From Actinomycetes bacterium (GTDB lineage: Bacteria > Actinomycetota > Acidimicrobiia > Acidimicrobiales > RAAP-2), in the NCBI GenBank assembly GCA_021831125.1, contig JAKBNI010000009.1, forward strand, positions 1-38,503: DNA of 38,503 nt, read 5' to 3'. The position numbers and the translations under genes are program-made. Of the stretch, positions 8,184-16,101 are shown piece after piece; the first letter of the stretch is position 1, and every line of letters starts with the position of its first letter. A model generated the notes under the pieces. The model had not been told where the DNA came from and ran no database searches. It saw nothing but the letters and a program-made list of their open reading frames with translations.

Positions 8184-8864
8184 CTACGGCTCCCACGCGG
8201 TGCTCGGGTAGACCCACGGCTCCCTACCGGTCAGGGCGAGGTCGTCGTCCATGTAGTGCCATCGACGCTGGGGTGTCCGCCAGTCGCCGTACATCGCTTC
8301 GAGCTCGGAGTCGACGTCCTGGTGGCAGTTCCAGGTCCGGCCCAAGAAGTCGAACTCCTTGAGGGGCTGGTCGGCGATTCGAGCCTCGTTCTGGAAGAGG
8401 TTGTCGGGGGGCCAGCCGAAGGTGTAGTAGACGAGCTCGTCGTCGATCCGCTCGAACGAGAAGAACTCGAACTGAAGCCCGTCGCGGATGAAGCGCAGGA
8501 TGCGGGTCGTACCGTCATTGCTGCGAAAGCGCGCCCGAGGCTCGAAGCCGGCGGAGCGCAGCCGTGGGACGAGGGACTCCAGGAGCGGGACGTCGTCGAG
8601 CATGAGGGCGAGGTCGGCGTCGCGGTCGTGCTTCAGCAGTGCGCCCTCGCGGGCCCAGCCGAGCAGGAGCCCCGACCAGACCCAGTACCGCCCTCGGAGC
8701 GGGCTGTCATCGAGGATGTCGTGGAGGTCGAGGAGTGCCGGGACGAATCGGCGTCGGAAGGCGAGATGCGCGACCGCGGCGATGGCCCCACCGACGACCG
8801 GCAGTTTGAACGCCATCGAGAGGTACTTCTCCCTCTTGGCGGCCCACGCGCTCGCTCTCCTCAC
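8184..8864 (-). CDS. LicD/fukutin-type nucleotidyltransferase-fold protein
   Basis: 226 residues from the GTG at 8864, preceded by AAGGAG at a six-base spacing; the open frame upstream of this shows no family resemblance. The core begins 'LLDLHDILDDS', then 'WSGLLLGWAREGALLKHDRDAD', the Gly-Trp-x-Arg plus Asp-x-Asp pattern (Asp-80/82/84) of LicD, FKRP and related transferases. It ends 'GDWRTPQRRWHYMDDD', matching the family's terminal GDW/P element. LicD proteins move phosphocholine from CDP-choline to cell-surface glycans; related members transfer other phospho-linked groups. It could decorate the polysaccharide made by the genes to the right. It may be cotranscribed with the phospholipase C-type gene downstream. 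Confidence 0.85.
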   Translation of the reverse strand: MRRASAWAAKREKYLSMAFKLPVVGGAIAAVAHLAFRRRFVPALLDLHDILDDSPLRGRYWVWSGLLLGWAREGALLKHDRDADLALMLDDVPLLESLVPRLRSAGFEPRARFRSNDGTTRILRFIRDGLQFEFFSFERIDDELVYYTFGWPPDNLFQNEARIADQPLKEFDFLGRTWNCHQDVDSELEAMYGDWRTPQRRWHYMDDDLALTGREPWVYPSTAWEP

Positions 8865-9654
8865 TTGGAACTCCTTCAAGGTCAGTCGACTCCGGTGGGC
8901 GCCAGACCCGGCCAACTGATCCTTCCGAGTCCCACGTGCAGAACAGGTCAAGGATACGCGCACCTCCGTAGCCCTAGGACCTCGGCATTCGGCGAGAGGG
9001 AGTTGTCGCCGACGGCCCGTGACGAGTGGCGCACGTGCTGACGTGGCGTCCGGGGTGTCGCTCGAGCTGGCGCCGACAGGGAGGAGTCCCGACGGGCCGG
9101 GGCCGCGGGACGCGACGATCGTGCCCGGCGTCGACCTCGAGTCGACCTCCGCGGGGGTGGCCGTGCGACCTCGGTCATCGACTCCTCCGTCGGCGAGCTC
9201 TGACACGCCCCGCAGAGACCCACGCGCACGACGCCGACCCGTCTCGGGGTCCGCCGCCGGTGGCACCTCCTCGTCACTGGAGCGGCCCTCGCGACGGCGC
9301 TGGGCCGCGTCGCGTCGGCACTCTCGGGGCGGGTCGACGCCACCACCGACACCTCGTGCGTCGACCACGGGTGTGTTCGGAGGTGCGGCTCCGTCGTGTG
9401 GTGCCAGCCGGCTTGGTGACCCGGGTCGAGGGCGGCGCGAGTCCTCGCCGGGTCACGGCGCTGCCGACTCCTGGCGAGGTGGATTCCCGAGTCCGTCGTC
9501 GTGTCGCGCACGAGCCCGACTGATCACGCCGTCGGGCCGTGGGACCCGGGCCGTCGGGTCCCCACGCCCCGCTCAGGATTCCCCAGCCCCGACGAGGCCG
9601 GCTCCTCTAGTATCGGTCCTCGATCATCGCGCGCCGGTTGACGAAGGGAGCGAC
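8865..9654. other. Long divergent intergenic region without a convincing gene
   Basis: Nearly 800 bases separate the LicD-like gene (minus) from the acyltransferase gene (plus). Open frames cross the region on both strands, but their translations are low-complexity Arg/Ser/Pro/Thr-rich and resemble nothing I know. A TATCCT at 8951-8956 (minus strand) is a possible -10 for the LicD-like gene. The rest may be regulatory, a decayed gene or an unrecognised RNA. Confidence 0.5.
9608..9613 (+). promoter_or_regulatory. Candidate -10 box (TAGTAT) of the FemAB-like gene
   Basis: TAGTAT lies 41 bases before the TTG start at 9655, leaving a short leader that carries GGGAG. No -35 consensus is evident. 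Confidence 0.4.
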
Positions 9655-10827
9655 TTGAGGGGGAGAGTCCTTCGCGTCAGAGACGTCTCGCCGCAGGAGG
9701 AGTCCGCGTGGCGAGAGTTGGCAGCGCACTCGCTCGAGAGCAACCCTCTCTTCGGACCCGACTGCGTCATCCCCGCCGCGACGCACCTCCCCCACGGCGA
9801 GCGCATCAACCTCGTCGTCGCCGAGGAAGGAGGGCGGTACTTCGGCGCCTTTCCGCTGCTGCGCCAGGGGAGGAATGACGCTGACGTGACACCCGTCGCG
9901 GGCCTTCGACGGCGCGTCCTCACGACGAACGTGCGGAGATTCCGATTCAGCGGCACACCTCTGCTCCACCGCGATCGTCCGGACGAAGCGGCTCGGACCA
10001 TCTTCGAGCACCTGCGCGACACCCGGAACCTGACCCAGGCTGGGGTGGTCTTCATGGACTCACTGGTGCACGATGGAGAGGCCTACGCGGCTCTTCAGGG
10101 GGCGCTGGCGACCTGCGGCGTGCGTACGGCCACCTATCACCAGTGGCATCGACCGATAGTCCGCCGTCGGAGCGAGGAGGAGATCGACCACTTCAACTCG
10201 CAGCGCACCAATCGACGCTTCGCGCGCCAGCGGCGGGGGCTGGAGGGCCTCCTCGAGGCTCCACTGGTCCTACGGGACCGAAGCGACGATCCCGGTGCCC
10301 TCGAGGACTTCCTGACGATGGAGTCGGCCGGCTACAAGGGGCGCGAGGGCATCGACCTGCGATCGCATCCCGGGGAGGCCGAGTGGCTCGTCGAGATGTG
10401 CCGGCGACTGCGTGAGTCGGGAGACCTCTGTGTCGTGTCGCTCAACGGTGGCGACCAGTCGGTCGCGATGGAGGTCCTCATCCGCGCGGGCGACGGTTGG
10501 CTCGAGCTCTTCACGACGTACGACGAGGCCTTCGCGAAGTTCAGCCCCGGCATTCTCCTGCAGCGCGAGCTCTTCAAGTTCGTCTTCGCCCACTTCGACG
10601 CCGACTGGATGGACAGCTGCACCTATGAGGGCAACACGACCATGGAGTTCCTCTACCCCGATCGCCTCAACCTGGTCGCGACCTTGGTGGTTACCGGAGG
10701 CGTCATGGACTGGTGGTCCGTTCGCACCACGCACCTCAATCTGAGGTTGTTGAAGCGTCTGGCCGCGGCGCGCGAGAGCCATCCCCGACTTTCGCGCTCG
10801 CTCGACCGGGTCGTCGCTCGCACTTAG
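9655..10827 (+). CDS. GNAT/FemAB-type acyltransferase (BioF2-like)
   Basis: 390 residues from the TTG at 9655, chosen because GGGAG lies four bases upstream and the conserved part begins just after it; translation further upstream is low complexity. Two tandem GNAT-like halves are typical: an N-half with 'NPLFGPDCVI' and 'LVVAEEGGRYFGAFPLL', and a C-half with 'FLTMESAGYKGREGIDL', 'VAMEVLIRAGDGWLELFTTY', and 'DEAFAKFSPGILLQRELFKF'. The last is the Lys-phe-SPG element of the Acetyltransf_6 family. Relatives acylate sugars, amino sugars or peptidoglycan and lie in exopolysaccharide loci. A cytoplasmic enzyme is expected, with no signal or transmembrane helix. Its product could add acetyl or aminoacyl groups to the glycan built by neighbouring glycosyltransferases. 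Confidence 0.85.
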   Translation: MRGRVLRVRDVSPQEESAWRELAAHSLESNPLFGPDCVIPAATHLPHGERINLVVAEEGGRYFGAFPLLRQGRNDADVTPVAGLRRRVLTTNVRRFRFSGTPLLHRDRPDEAARTIFEHLRDTRNLTQAGVVFMDSLVHDGEAYAALQGALATCGVRTATYHQWHRPIVRRRSEEEIDHFNSQRTNRRFARQRRGLEGLLEAPLVLRDRSDDPGALEDFLTMESAGYKGREGIDLRSHPGEAEWLVEMCRRLRESGDLCVVSLNGGDQSVAMEVLIRAGDGWLELFTTYDEAFAKFSPGILLQRELFKFVFAHFDADWMDSCTYEGNTTMEFLYPDRLNLVATLVVTGGVMDWWSVRTTHLNLRLLKRLAAARESHPRLSRSLDRVVART

Positions 10828-10934
10828 CTCCACCACGTGACGACGGACTCGTCCCATGCGTGAGCCTCAGACGCAGCGCTGGGGTGTGAGGTCCGTGGCC
10901 GCCAGCGCGGTCGCGCCGGGATCGCATCAGAGCC

Positions 10935-13115
10935 CTAGGGGGTCGCTCGGCTCCTCAACTCGAAGAGCTCCGCACTCGAGGTCCGCGACACGACCCTCCA
11001 CGAGGGCGACCGGGCGAACTGGTCGGCGAACCTCCAGTACTGGGCCAACGAGGCGTAGTTGTACGCCGCGAGGTACGCGGCGGACTGCTGGTCCGCCAGG
11101 ACGTAGAACCGCGGGTTGTCACCGATGACCGGAGAGGGGACGGACCTGATCAGTCCGGTCAGACCGCTCATGAACTGGCGATAGCTGGCTCGCGCGTCCA
11201 GGGGGTGTGCGAGGTTCGATCCCACCACGTTGGAGGTGACGAGCTCGTTGACGAGGTTGTAGCGCCCTGAGACGCCGGTCGGTGGGCTGGGTGGGGCGCC
11301 GATGATGACGAGATACGAACCCACCGGGGCGGACAGCTCGAACTTAGAGATCGCCGCGACGTCGCCCGGCCTCATCACGTTCACGAAGTCGAGGCCCATG
11401 TCCGCGACCAAGTAGAGACCCAGGAGCGCGACCGTGACCACCGGCCAGAGCACGGCCGACTTGGAGTGGGGGGTGAGGCTGAGCCGACCGGCCAGGATCG
11501 CCAACCAGGGCAACGCGAACAAGACGACGCGGAAGTCGGCCTCGTTCCCGTAGGAGTTGGCGACGAGCAGGCCGGCACCGCTCGCCGCGCAGAGCGCGAG
11601 GCACGCGGTGAGCTGATCGCGGTGACGCGCGATCGAGACGAGAGCGAGCACGCCGATCAAGAGAGCGGACCCGCCTTCGAACAGCCGGACGAGATTGGCG
11701 AGCGAACCCGGCGACGGACCCCCGCCCGCGATGCCCGGTGTTAGGGCGTTCCCGAAGATGTTGAGGAACGCGCTCAGTGAGACGTGCTGCTTCACGTACG
11801 AGAAGTAGATGAGTGCCCACGCAGCCGCCGGCGCGAGGCTGACGACTGGCGCCCACCGAGTCTTCGCCCGTCCGAAGACGACGAGCACCACGAGTCCGAT
11901 GGTGGTCATGTACGGAGAGAGCTGATGGGTGATCGCGTCGGCGATCGACATCGTGAGGATGAGCATCCACCCCGCCGGTGGCAGACCCGGCTCCTCGTCT
12001 CGGTGCGCGAAGACCACCGCGAAGGTGGCGATCGTGAGGAGGAAGCCGGTGGACTGCGGTGAGAAGTAGTCCGCGTCCGCGATCGTGTAGCCGACCACGA
12101 AGACGGTGGCCGCCATCCAGGCCCTGGCGGGACTCCGCAGCACCGCCCTGGCGAGTTGGTACACGACGAGAAGGGTTGCCAGGTCGATGACCGGTGGCCA
12201 CCAGTGAGCGACGGAGATGGGTGAGGAGAGCCCGGCCGTCTTGCACAGCCAGGCCACGCCCGAGAACAGTCCCGGCCACGCCTGGTAGATGTCGATGCTG
12301 GGATTCACCGTTCCGTGCAGCAACACGTACGACGTCACGCCGACGTGCTTGGCGGTCCACGAGTAGCGAGGATCGACGTACGCGATCGCGGGGGTGAGCG
12401 TCAGCATGAGTTGAAGCACCACCACGGGGAGTCCGGTGAAGAGTCCGCCGAGGCGCTGTCCGACGAAGACGGCGCCGGTGACGAGCAGGAGTCCGACGTA
12501 CCACGCGGGCGAGATCGCCCCCAGCAGCCCTGCCCAGCCGGGGGTCAGGGGCCGGATGGCGAGAGCGCTCGACACGACCAGCACCACGCCGACGCCGACG
12601 AGGAGCGACTCGCCGCGTATGAGCGCTCGACGCTGGCGTGCGTCGGGCGACGGGGCGTCGACCCGAGGTCGGTCGACTTGGCGACCGTAACGGACGTGCG
12701 CGCCGGAGGTGGGCTGGAGGAGGCTCAGACCCCGAAGCCGGACGAACGTGACGACAGTGTCGACGTGGACGAGTCCCGCGAGCAGCGCGACGACCCAGAA
12801 CACGTACGGCCCCAGAACCCAGACGCGCAAGAGGACGATGAGCGCCCCGAGAATGAGTGTGAGAGCCAGTCCCAAGGGCGGGGCGAAGCCGACGGCTCGC
12901 TCACCTCTCCACCCAAGGACGGCGAGTGTCGCGGTGCTGAACCCAAAGAGCGCGTAGATGAACACACACCATGCGGCCAGGGCGTGTACCGAGAAGAGCG
13001 CACCGACGAGCGCCCCCAAGAGGAGGGCCAGCGAGGAGAGGGCCGCGACACCGTCTACGACATCGACGTGCGCTGGAGAACGTCCGCCAGGATAGCCACG
13101 TACCCTGTCCAGCAT
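10935..13115 (-). CDS. Large polytopic membrane protein, GT-C-like
   Basis: 726 residues with roughly 14-16 predicted transmembrane segments (my reading) and a C-terminal soluble tail of about 140 residues. The segment DPRYSWTAKHVGVTSYVL, then HGTVNPSIDIYQAWPGLF, resembles actinobacterial multi-pass proteins of surface-glycan loci, where a loop with Asp-Ile-Tyr-x-x-Trp-Pro-Gly follows the first helices. The fold suggests a GT-C polyprenyl-phosphate-sugar-dependent transferase or a polymerase-like protein. The start is the ATG at 13115: no Shine-Dalgarno is present, but a TATAGT -10 box ends seven bases before it, so the mRNA is probably leaderless. The open frame upstream has no membrane character. 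It stands convergent to the acyltransferase gene. Confidence 0.75.
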   Translation of the reverse strand: MLDRVRGYPGGRSPAHVDVVDGVAALSSLALLLGALVGALFSVHALAAWCVFIYALFGFSTATLAVLGWRGERAVGFAPPLGLALTLILGALIVLLRVWVLGPYVFWVVALLAGLVHVDTVVTFVRLRGLSLLQPTSGAHVRYGRQVDRPRVDAPSPDARQRRALIRGESLLVGVGVVLVVSSALAIRPLTPGWAGLLGAISPAWYVGLLLVTGAVFVGQRLGGLFTGLPVVVLQLMLTLTPAIAYVDPRYSWTAKHVGVTSYVLLHGTVNPSIDIYQAWPGLFSGVAWLCKTAGLSSPISVAHWWPPVIDLATLLVVYQLARAVLRSPARAWMAATVFVVGYTIADADYFSPQSTGFLLTIATFAVVFAHRDEEPGLPPAGWMLILTMSIADAITHQLSPYMTTIGLVVLVVFGRAKTRWAPVVSLAPAAAWALIYFSYVKQHVSLSAFLNIFGNALTPGIAGGGPSPGSLANLVRLFEGGSALLIGVLALVSIARHRDQLTACLALCAASGAGLLVANSYGNEADFRVVLFALPWLAILAGRLSLTPHSKSAVLWPVVTVALLGLYLVADMGLDFVNVMRPGDVAAISKFELSAPVGSYLVIIGAPPSPPTGVSGRYNLVNELVTSNVVGSNLAHPLDARASYRQFMSGLTGLIRSVPSPVIGDNPRFYVLADQQSAAYLAAYNYASLAQYWRFADQFARSPSWRVVSRTSSAELFELRSRATP

Positions 13116-13122
13116 GCGAGCA

Positions 13123-13128
13123 ACTATA
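13123..13128 (-). promoter_or_regulatory. Leaderless-type -10 box (TATAGT) of the large membrane protein gene
   Basis: On the minus strand TATAGT is followed by seven bases and then ATG (13115). Transcription would start at or next to the A of the start codon. No Shine-Dalgarno sequence is present. Confidence 0.5.
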
Positions 13129-13694
13129 CATTTTGCCTCTTCGGGCGGGTCTTCGCCGTGTGCGATGTGAGCGACTCCGTCGGGTGGTCCGAGGGCGGGA
13201 CCCAGGGTGACCTCCGAGCTGAACCGACGAGAGCGCGAGCCGGCCGGCTTGTGCATCGATTCATCGCAGATGCGCGGAACCTCAGTCGCGGAAGGCTGTG
13301 GTGGTCGCACGTCGGTGGCCGTCATTGGTCCGTGGGCCGCGACACGCGATGGGTGGTCGCCGGCTCCGTCGGGGCCATCGGGTGGCGTCGTCCTCAATCG
13401 CTGCCGGTTTTGCGGTCTCACGACACGTGTCTCGGCTGGACACGGTGGTATGAGATCCCCGCGAGGTCCGTGGTGAAATGACATCCGAGCGCCCCACGTT
13501 CGCCACGCGGCGACGAGTGGGGACACGAGGGGATGGTCATTCGTCCGGCGACGATCCCGTGGCGGGTTGGCCCTCCGGGCCCCGGCGCCGCACGTTGTGC
13601 GCTGCGCGAGCGTCGCCGCGATGGGTCGATGCCGTCGGCGAAGGGCTCCTGCCGGGGGTCTCGAGGCGCAGTCTGGTCGATGGCGTCCGGTTGG

Positions 13695-13700
13695 TACTCT
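13695..13700 (+). promoter_or_regulatory. Candidate -10 box (TACTCT) of the first GH16 gene
   Basis: TACTCT is followed by nine bases and the GTG at 13710. The fourth GH16 gene has TAGTCT, nine bases, then ATG, so the same geometry recurs. A GTG directly behind the box at 13701 is in frame but would lie before the expected transcript start. Confidence 0.4.
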
Positions 13701-13709
13701 GTGCCCTTG

Positions 13710-14585
13710 GTGACGGAGGGGCCCTCGAGCATTGGACCGAGTCCGTCAGGGGCCTCCCGGATTCCGGTGGCGATCGTCATCGCGGTCGCCGTCGTGCTGT
13801 TCGGTCTGTTGGCGTACCTCGGTTGGATCAACAAGACAGCCTCGACGAATCAGGCGACTCCCGTCACGCTCCCTAGCACCCCGTACCCCGTGGGGACTCC
13901 GTCGAAACACTCACCTTCCCGGCTCGCACCGCCCGGCGCGTTGGCCATGCCGGGTTACCGCCTCTCCTACGTGGCGGACTTCTCTACGTCGGGCATACCT
14001 AAGGGATGGGATCTCTTCAAGGGCGAGCCGGGCGGAGATCCGGGAGCGCAACTGAGCCCGACGCATGTCGGGGTGCACGACGGGAAGCTCGTGCTAGCGA
14101 CCTACCGGGACAAGGCCTACGGAAATCGTTGGGTGACGGGCGGGCTCTGCCAGTGCGGGCGACCCAGCCTCTACGGTGCGTACTTCGTTCGTTCGCGGGT
14201 CACCGGGCCCGGCCCCAACGAGGTGCAGCTCCTGTGGCCGGCCAACAATCAGTGGCCTCCCGAGATCGACTTCAACGAGTCGTCCTCGACTACCCATACG
14301 ACCGCCACGGTCCACTGGGGCGTGGGGAACTACATCTTGCAGACCCACATCAAGGGCATCGATCTGACCAAGTGGAACACCTGGGGGGTCGTCTGGACGC
14401 CCAAGAGGATCGTCTACGTTCTCAACGGACGAGCGTGGGGTGCGATCACCACTCCCGGTGCGGTCCCTCACATGAAGATGACTCTGAACCTCGAGCAGCG
14501 TACCGAGTGCACCATCCACCGCCAGTGTCCACGCAGGCCCGTCCAGATGCTCGTGGCGTGGATCGCTGAGTTCCACCGGCGCTAG
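13710..14585 (+). CDS. Membrane-anchored GH16-type glycanase, CQCG subgroup (copy 1)
   Basis: 291 residues. An N-terminal membrane anchor (about residues 18-40, IPVAIVIAVAVVLFGLLAYL) and a short Ser/Pro/Thr spacer precede the jelly-roll domain. The catalytic signature ExDxxE is intact as PPEIDFNE (nucleophile E185, D187, acid/base E190). A GLCQCG motif (C147, C149) lies on the preceding strand, and C267/C273 sit near the end, so two extracellular disulfides are plausible. The start is GTG 13710; GTG 13701 and an upstream ATG are in frame but less likely given the -10 box. GH16 members cleave or remodel beta-glucans and galactans. Here it probably trims or crosslinks the exported polysaccharide at the cell surface. 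Confidence 0.85.
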   Translation: MTEGPSSIGPSPSGASRIPVAIVIAVAVVLFGLLAYLGWINKTASTNQATPVTLPSTPYPVGTPSKHSPSRLAPPGALAMPGYRLSYVADFSTSGIPKGWDLFKGEPGGDPGAQLSPTHVGVHDGKLVLATYRDKAYGNRWVTGGLCQCGRPSLYGAYFVRSRVTGPGPNEVQLLWPANNQWPPEIDFNESSSTTHTTATVHWGVGNYILQTHIKGIDLTKWNTWGVVWTPKRIVYVLNGRAWGAITTPGAVPHMKMTLNLEQRTECTIHRQCPRRPVQMLVAWIAEFHRR

Positions 14586-14929
14586 GCGATCACGGCGCCC
14601 TCGAGCGGAGGATGCCGGGCGCTGCACGGTGCCTCCCGTCATCAGAGGAGGTCAACGAGAGTGAGTGCGAGCGTGCGGTGGCACGTCCGACGGCTCTCGA
14701 GGAGCATATGGGTTGACACGGGAGTCCGTGAAGTGGACGTGTTGTGCTTACGTTGAGGATCGCCGACCCGCGAAGAGTCTGGTGGACGGGCGGTGACAGG
14801 GCACCTGCTCCGTCGGTCCTAGGGCGGTGAAGAGAGAGCGTGCGGCTCTTTGTCCGCGCGTTGTTCAAATTGAGTATCGATTGATGTGCCGTAAGTCAGT
14901 TCTTGATGTGCGACTGCGACCGTGGACGC
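14586..14929. other. Intergenic region between two GH16 genes
   Basis: About 345 bases without a gene. It holds a TTGACA at 14714-14719, but no TANNNT at 16-18 bases from it, and an A/T-richer patch at about 14855-14905. The 12 bases TGCGACCGTGGA just before the following ATG recur at the third GH16 gene and are listed separately. Confidence 0.5.
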
Positions 14930-16048
14930 ATGGCGAGAACAGAACGTATGAAGAGGGCACTGTTCAAGCCAGCGGGACGCGTCGCCCAGCTGGTGACCCT
15001 TGGAATCACACTGACGATGCTGGTGGCGGTGGTGAGCACCGAGGCGTCTGCCGGAGCGAGCGTCGGAGGTGGCGCCGTCAGCGCCGCCGTGGGTATTCCC
15101 TCGGCGACCGTGACGTCGGCGGCACTGACCGGCCACGCGAGGGTGGACGTGGTGTCGACGAAGTCAGCTGCCGTGTTCTCCGGCTCCACTCGAACGACGG
15201 GCGCTCGGGGAAGACGGCACCAGCGCAATCCGCAGTCCACCACCACGACGACCGTTCCCCCCACCACCACGACGACCGTTCCCCCCACCACCACGACGAC
15301 CGTTCCCCCCACCACCACGACGACCGTTCCCCCCACCACCACGACGACCGCGGTGACGCCCGGCGTACCCCAGCCGGTCGGAGGAGCCCCTGGTCCGTGG
15401 CGCCTGGTCTTCAACTCGGAGTTCACGGGGACCTCGCTCAACGCGTCGCAGTGGTCGACGGGTTGGTTCGGCGCGGGCATCACCAAGGGCATCAACAGCG
15501 CCGAGATCGAGTGCATGGACCCGTCGCAGGTTGTCGTGTCGGGCGGCGCCCTACAGCTCACGGCCATTCATCAATCCGAGACGTGTGGCGGCGTCACCCA
15601 GCCCTACACCTCTGGAATGGTCACTACCGACGGCCGCTTCAGTTTCACCTACGGCTACATGGAGGCACGCATCTGGATGCCCGGGAATGGCTCCGTTGCC
15701 GACTGGCCGGGATTCTGGGCTGACGGCCAGAGCTGGCCGACCGACGGGGAGATCGACGTGGCGGAGGGACTAGGAGGAACAGTCCAGGGCCACTTCCACT
15801 TCGCGGGTGGCACGGACGGTCCCATCGTTGGCCCTGGGAACTACACGGGTGGATGGCACACCTTCGCCGCCGACTGGGAGCCTGGCTCGATCACCTACTA
15901 CTACGACGGGATCAAGATCGGCACCTTCACCTCGGGCATCACGTCCGCCCCGATGTACCTCATCTTGGACCTCGCTCTGTCCAATGGCCCGTCCGTGGTC
16001 GCACCGGCGACGATGAAGGTCGCCTACGTGAGGGTCTGGCAGCACTAG
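14930..16048 (+). CDS. Secreted GH16-type glycanase with Thr/Pro linker
   Basis: 372 residues from the ATG at 14930; ATG at 14906 and 14948 are in-frame alternatives and no Shine-Dalgarno decides. A signal peptide with a long basic n-region (hydrophobic core about residues 18-38) is followed by a variable region and a linker of repeated TTTTTVPP units (about residues 104-140). A canonical GH16 catalytic domain then runs to the C-terminus: 'GGALQLTAI', 'YGYMEARIWMP', GEIDVAE (E274, D276, E279) and a terminal strand 'MKVAYVRVW'. It lacks the CQCG motif of the other three GH16 proteins, so it belongs to a different branch and may attack a different linkage. The linker likely spans the cell wall and could be O-mannosylated. 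Secreted, no C-terminal anchor. Confidence 0.9.
   Translation: MARTERMKRALFKPAGRVAQLVTLGITLTMLVAVVSTEASAGASVGGGAVSAAVGIPSATVTSAALTGHARVDVVSTKSAAVFSGSTRTTGARGRRHQRNPQSTTTTTVPPTTTTTVPPTTTTTVPPTTTTTVPPTTTTTAVTPGVPQPVGGAPGPWRLVFNSEFTGTSLNASQWSTGWFGAGITKGINSAEIECMDPSQVVVSGGALQLTAIHQSETCGGVTQPYTSGMVTTDGRFSFTYGYMEARIWMPGNGSVADWPGFWADGQSWPTDGEIDVAEGLGGTVQGHFHFAGGTDGPIVGPGNYTGGWHTFAADWEPGSITYYYDGIKIGTFTSGITSAPMYLILDLALSNGPSVVAPATMKVAYVRVWQH
15237..15350 (+). repeat. 24-bp tandem repeat coding for the TTTTTVPP linker
   Basis: Four perfect consecutive copies of a 24-base unit (15237-15260, 15261-15284, 15285-15308, 15309-15332) plus an 18-base partial copy. Each encodes one eight-residue linker unit in the GH16 protein. 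Nucleotide identity between copies, including silent positions, suggests recent slippage or recombination, so copy number may vary between strains. Confidence 0.95.
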
Positions 16049-16101
16049 TCCGGCTGGACGCGTCACCATCTCGAGCGGGGGTCACACCACCTTCCGAGGT
16101 G

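Larger units (their letters stand above)
13116..13709. other. Divergent intergenic region with a promoter at each end
   Basis: About 590 bases separate the minus-strand membrane protein from the plus-strand GH16 gene. A -10 box was found at each end (13123-13128 minus, 13695-13700 plus). Open frames crossing the middle have no recognisable product. I see no repeats, hairpins with U-tracts or RNA genes. Confidence 0.5.

Noticed and set aside
14714-14755. TTGACA as a classical -35 promoter element upstream of the GH16 gene at 14930
   Set aside because: No TANNNT at 16-18 bases; TACGTT follows only 30 bases later.
15237-15350. CRISPR-like short repeats
   Set aside because: Units are directly adjacent without spacers and encode an in-frame Thr/Val/Pro linker.
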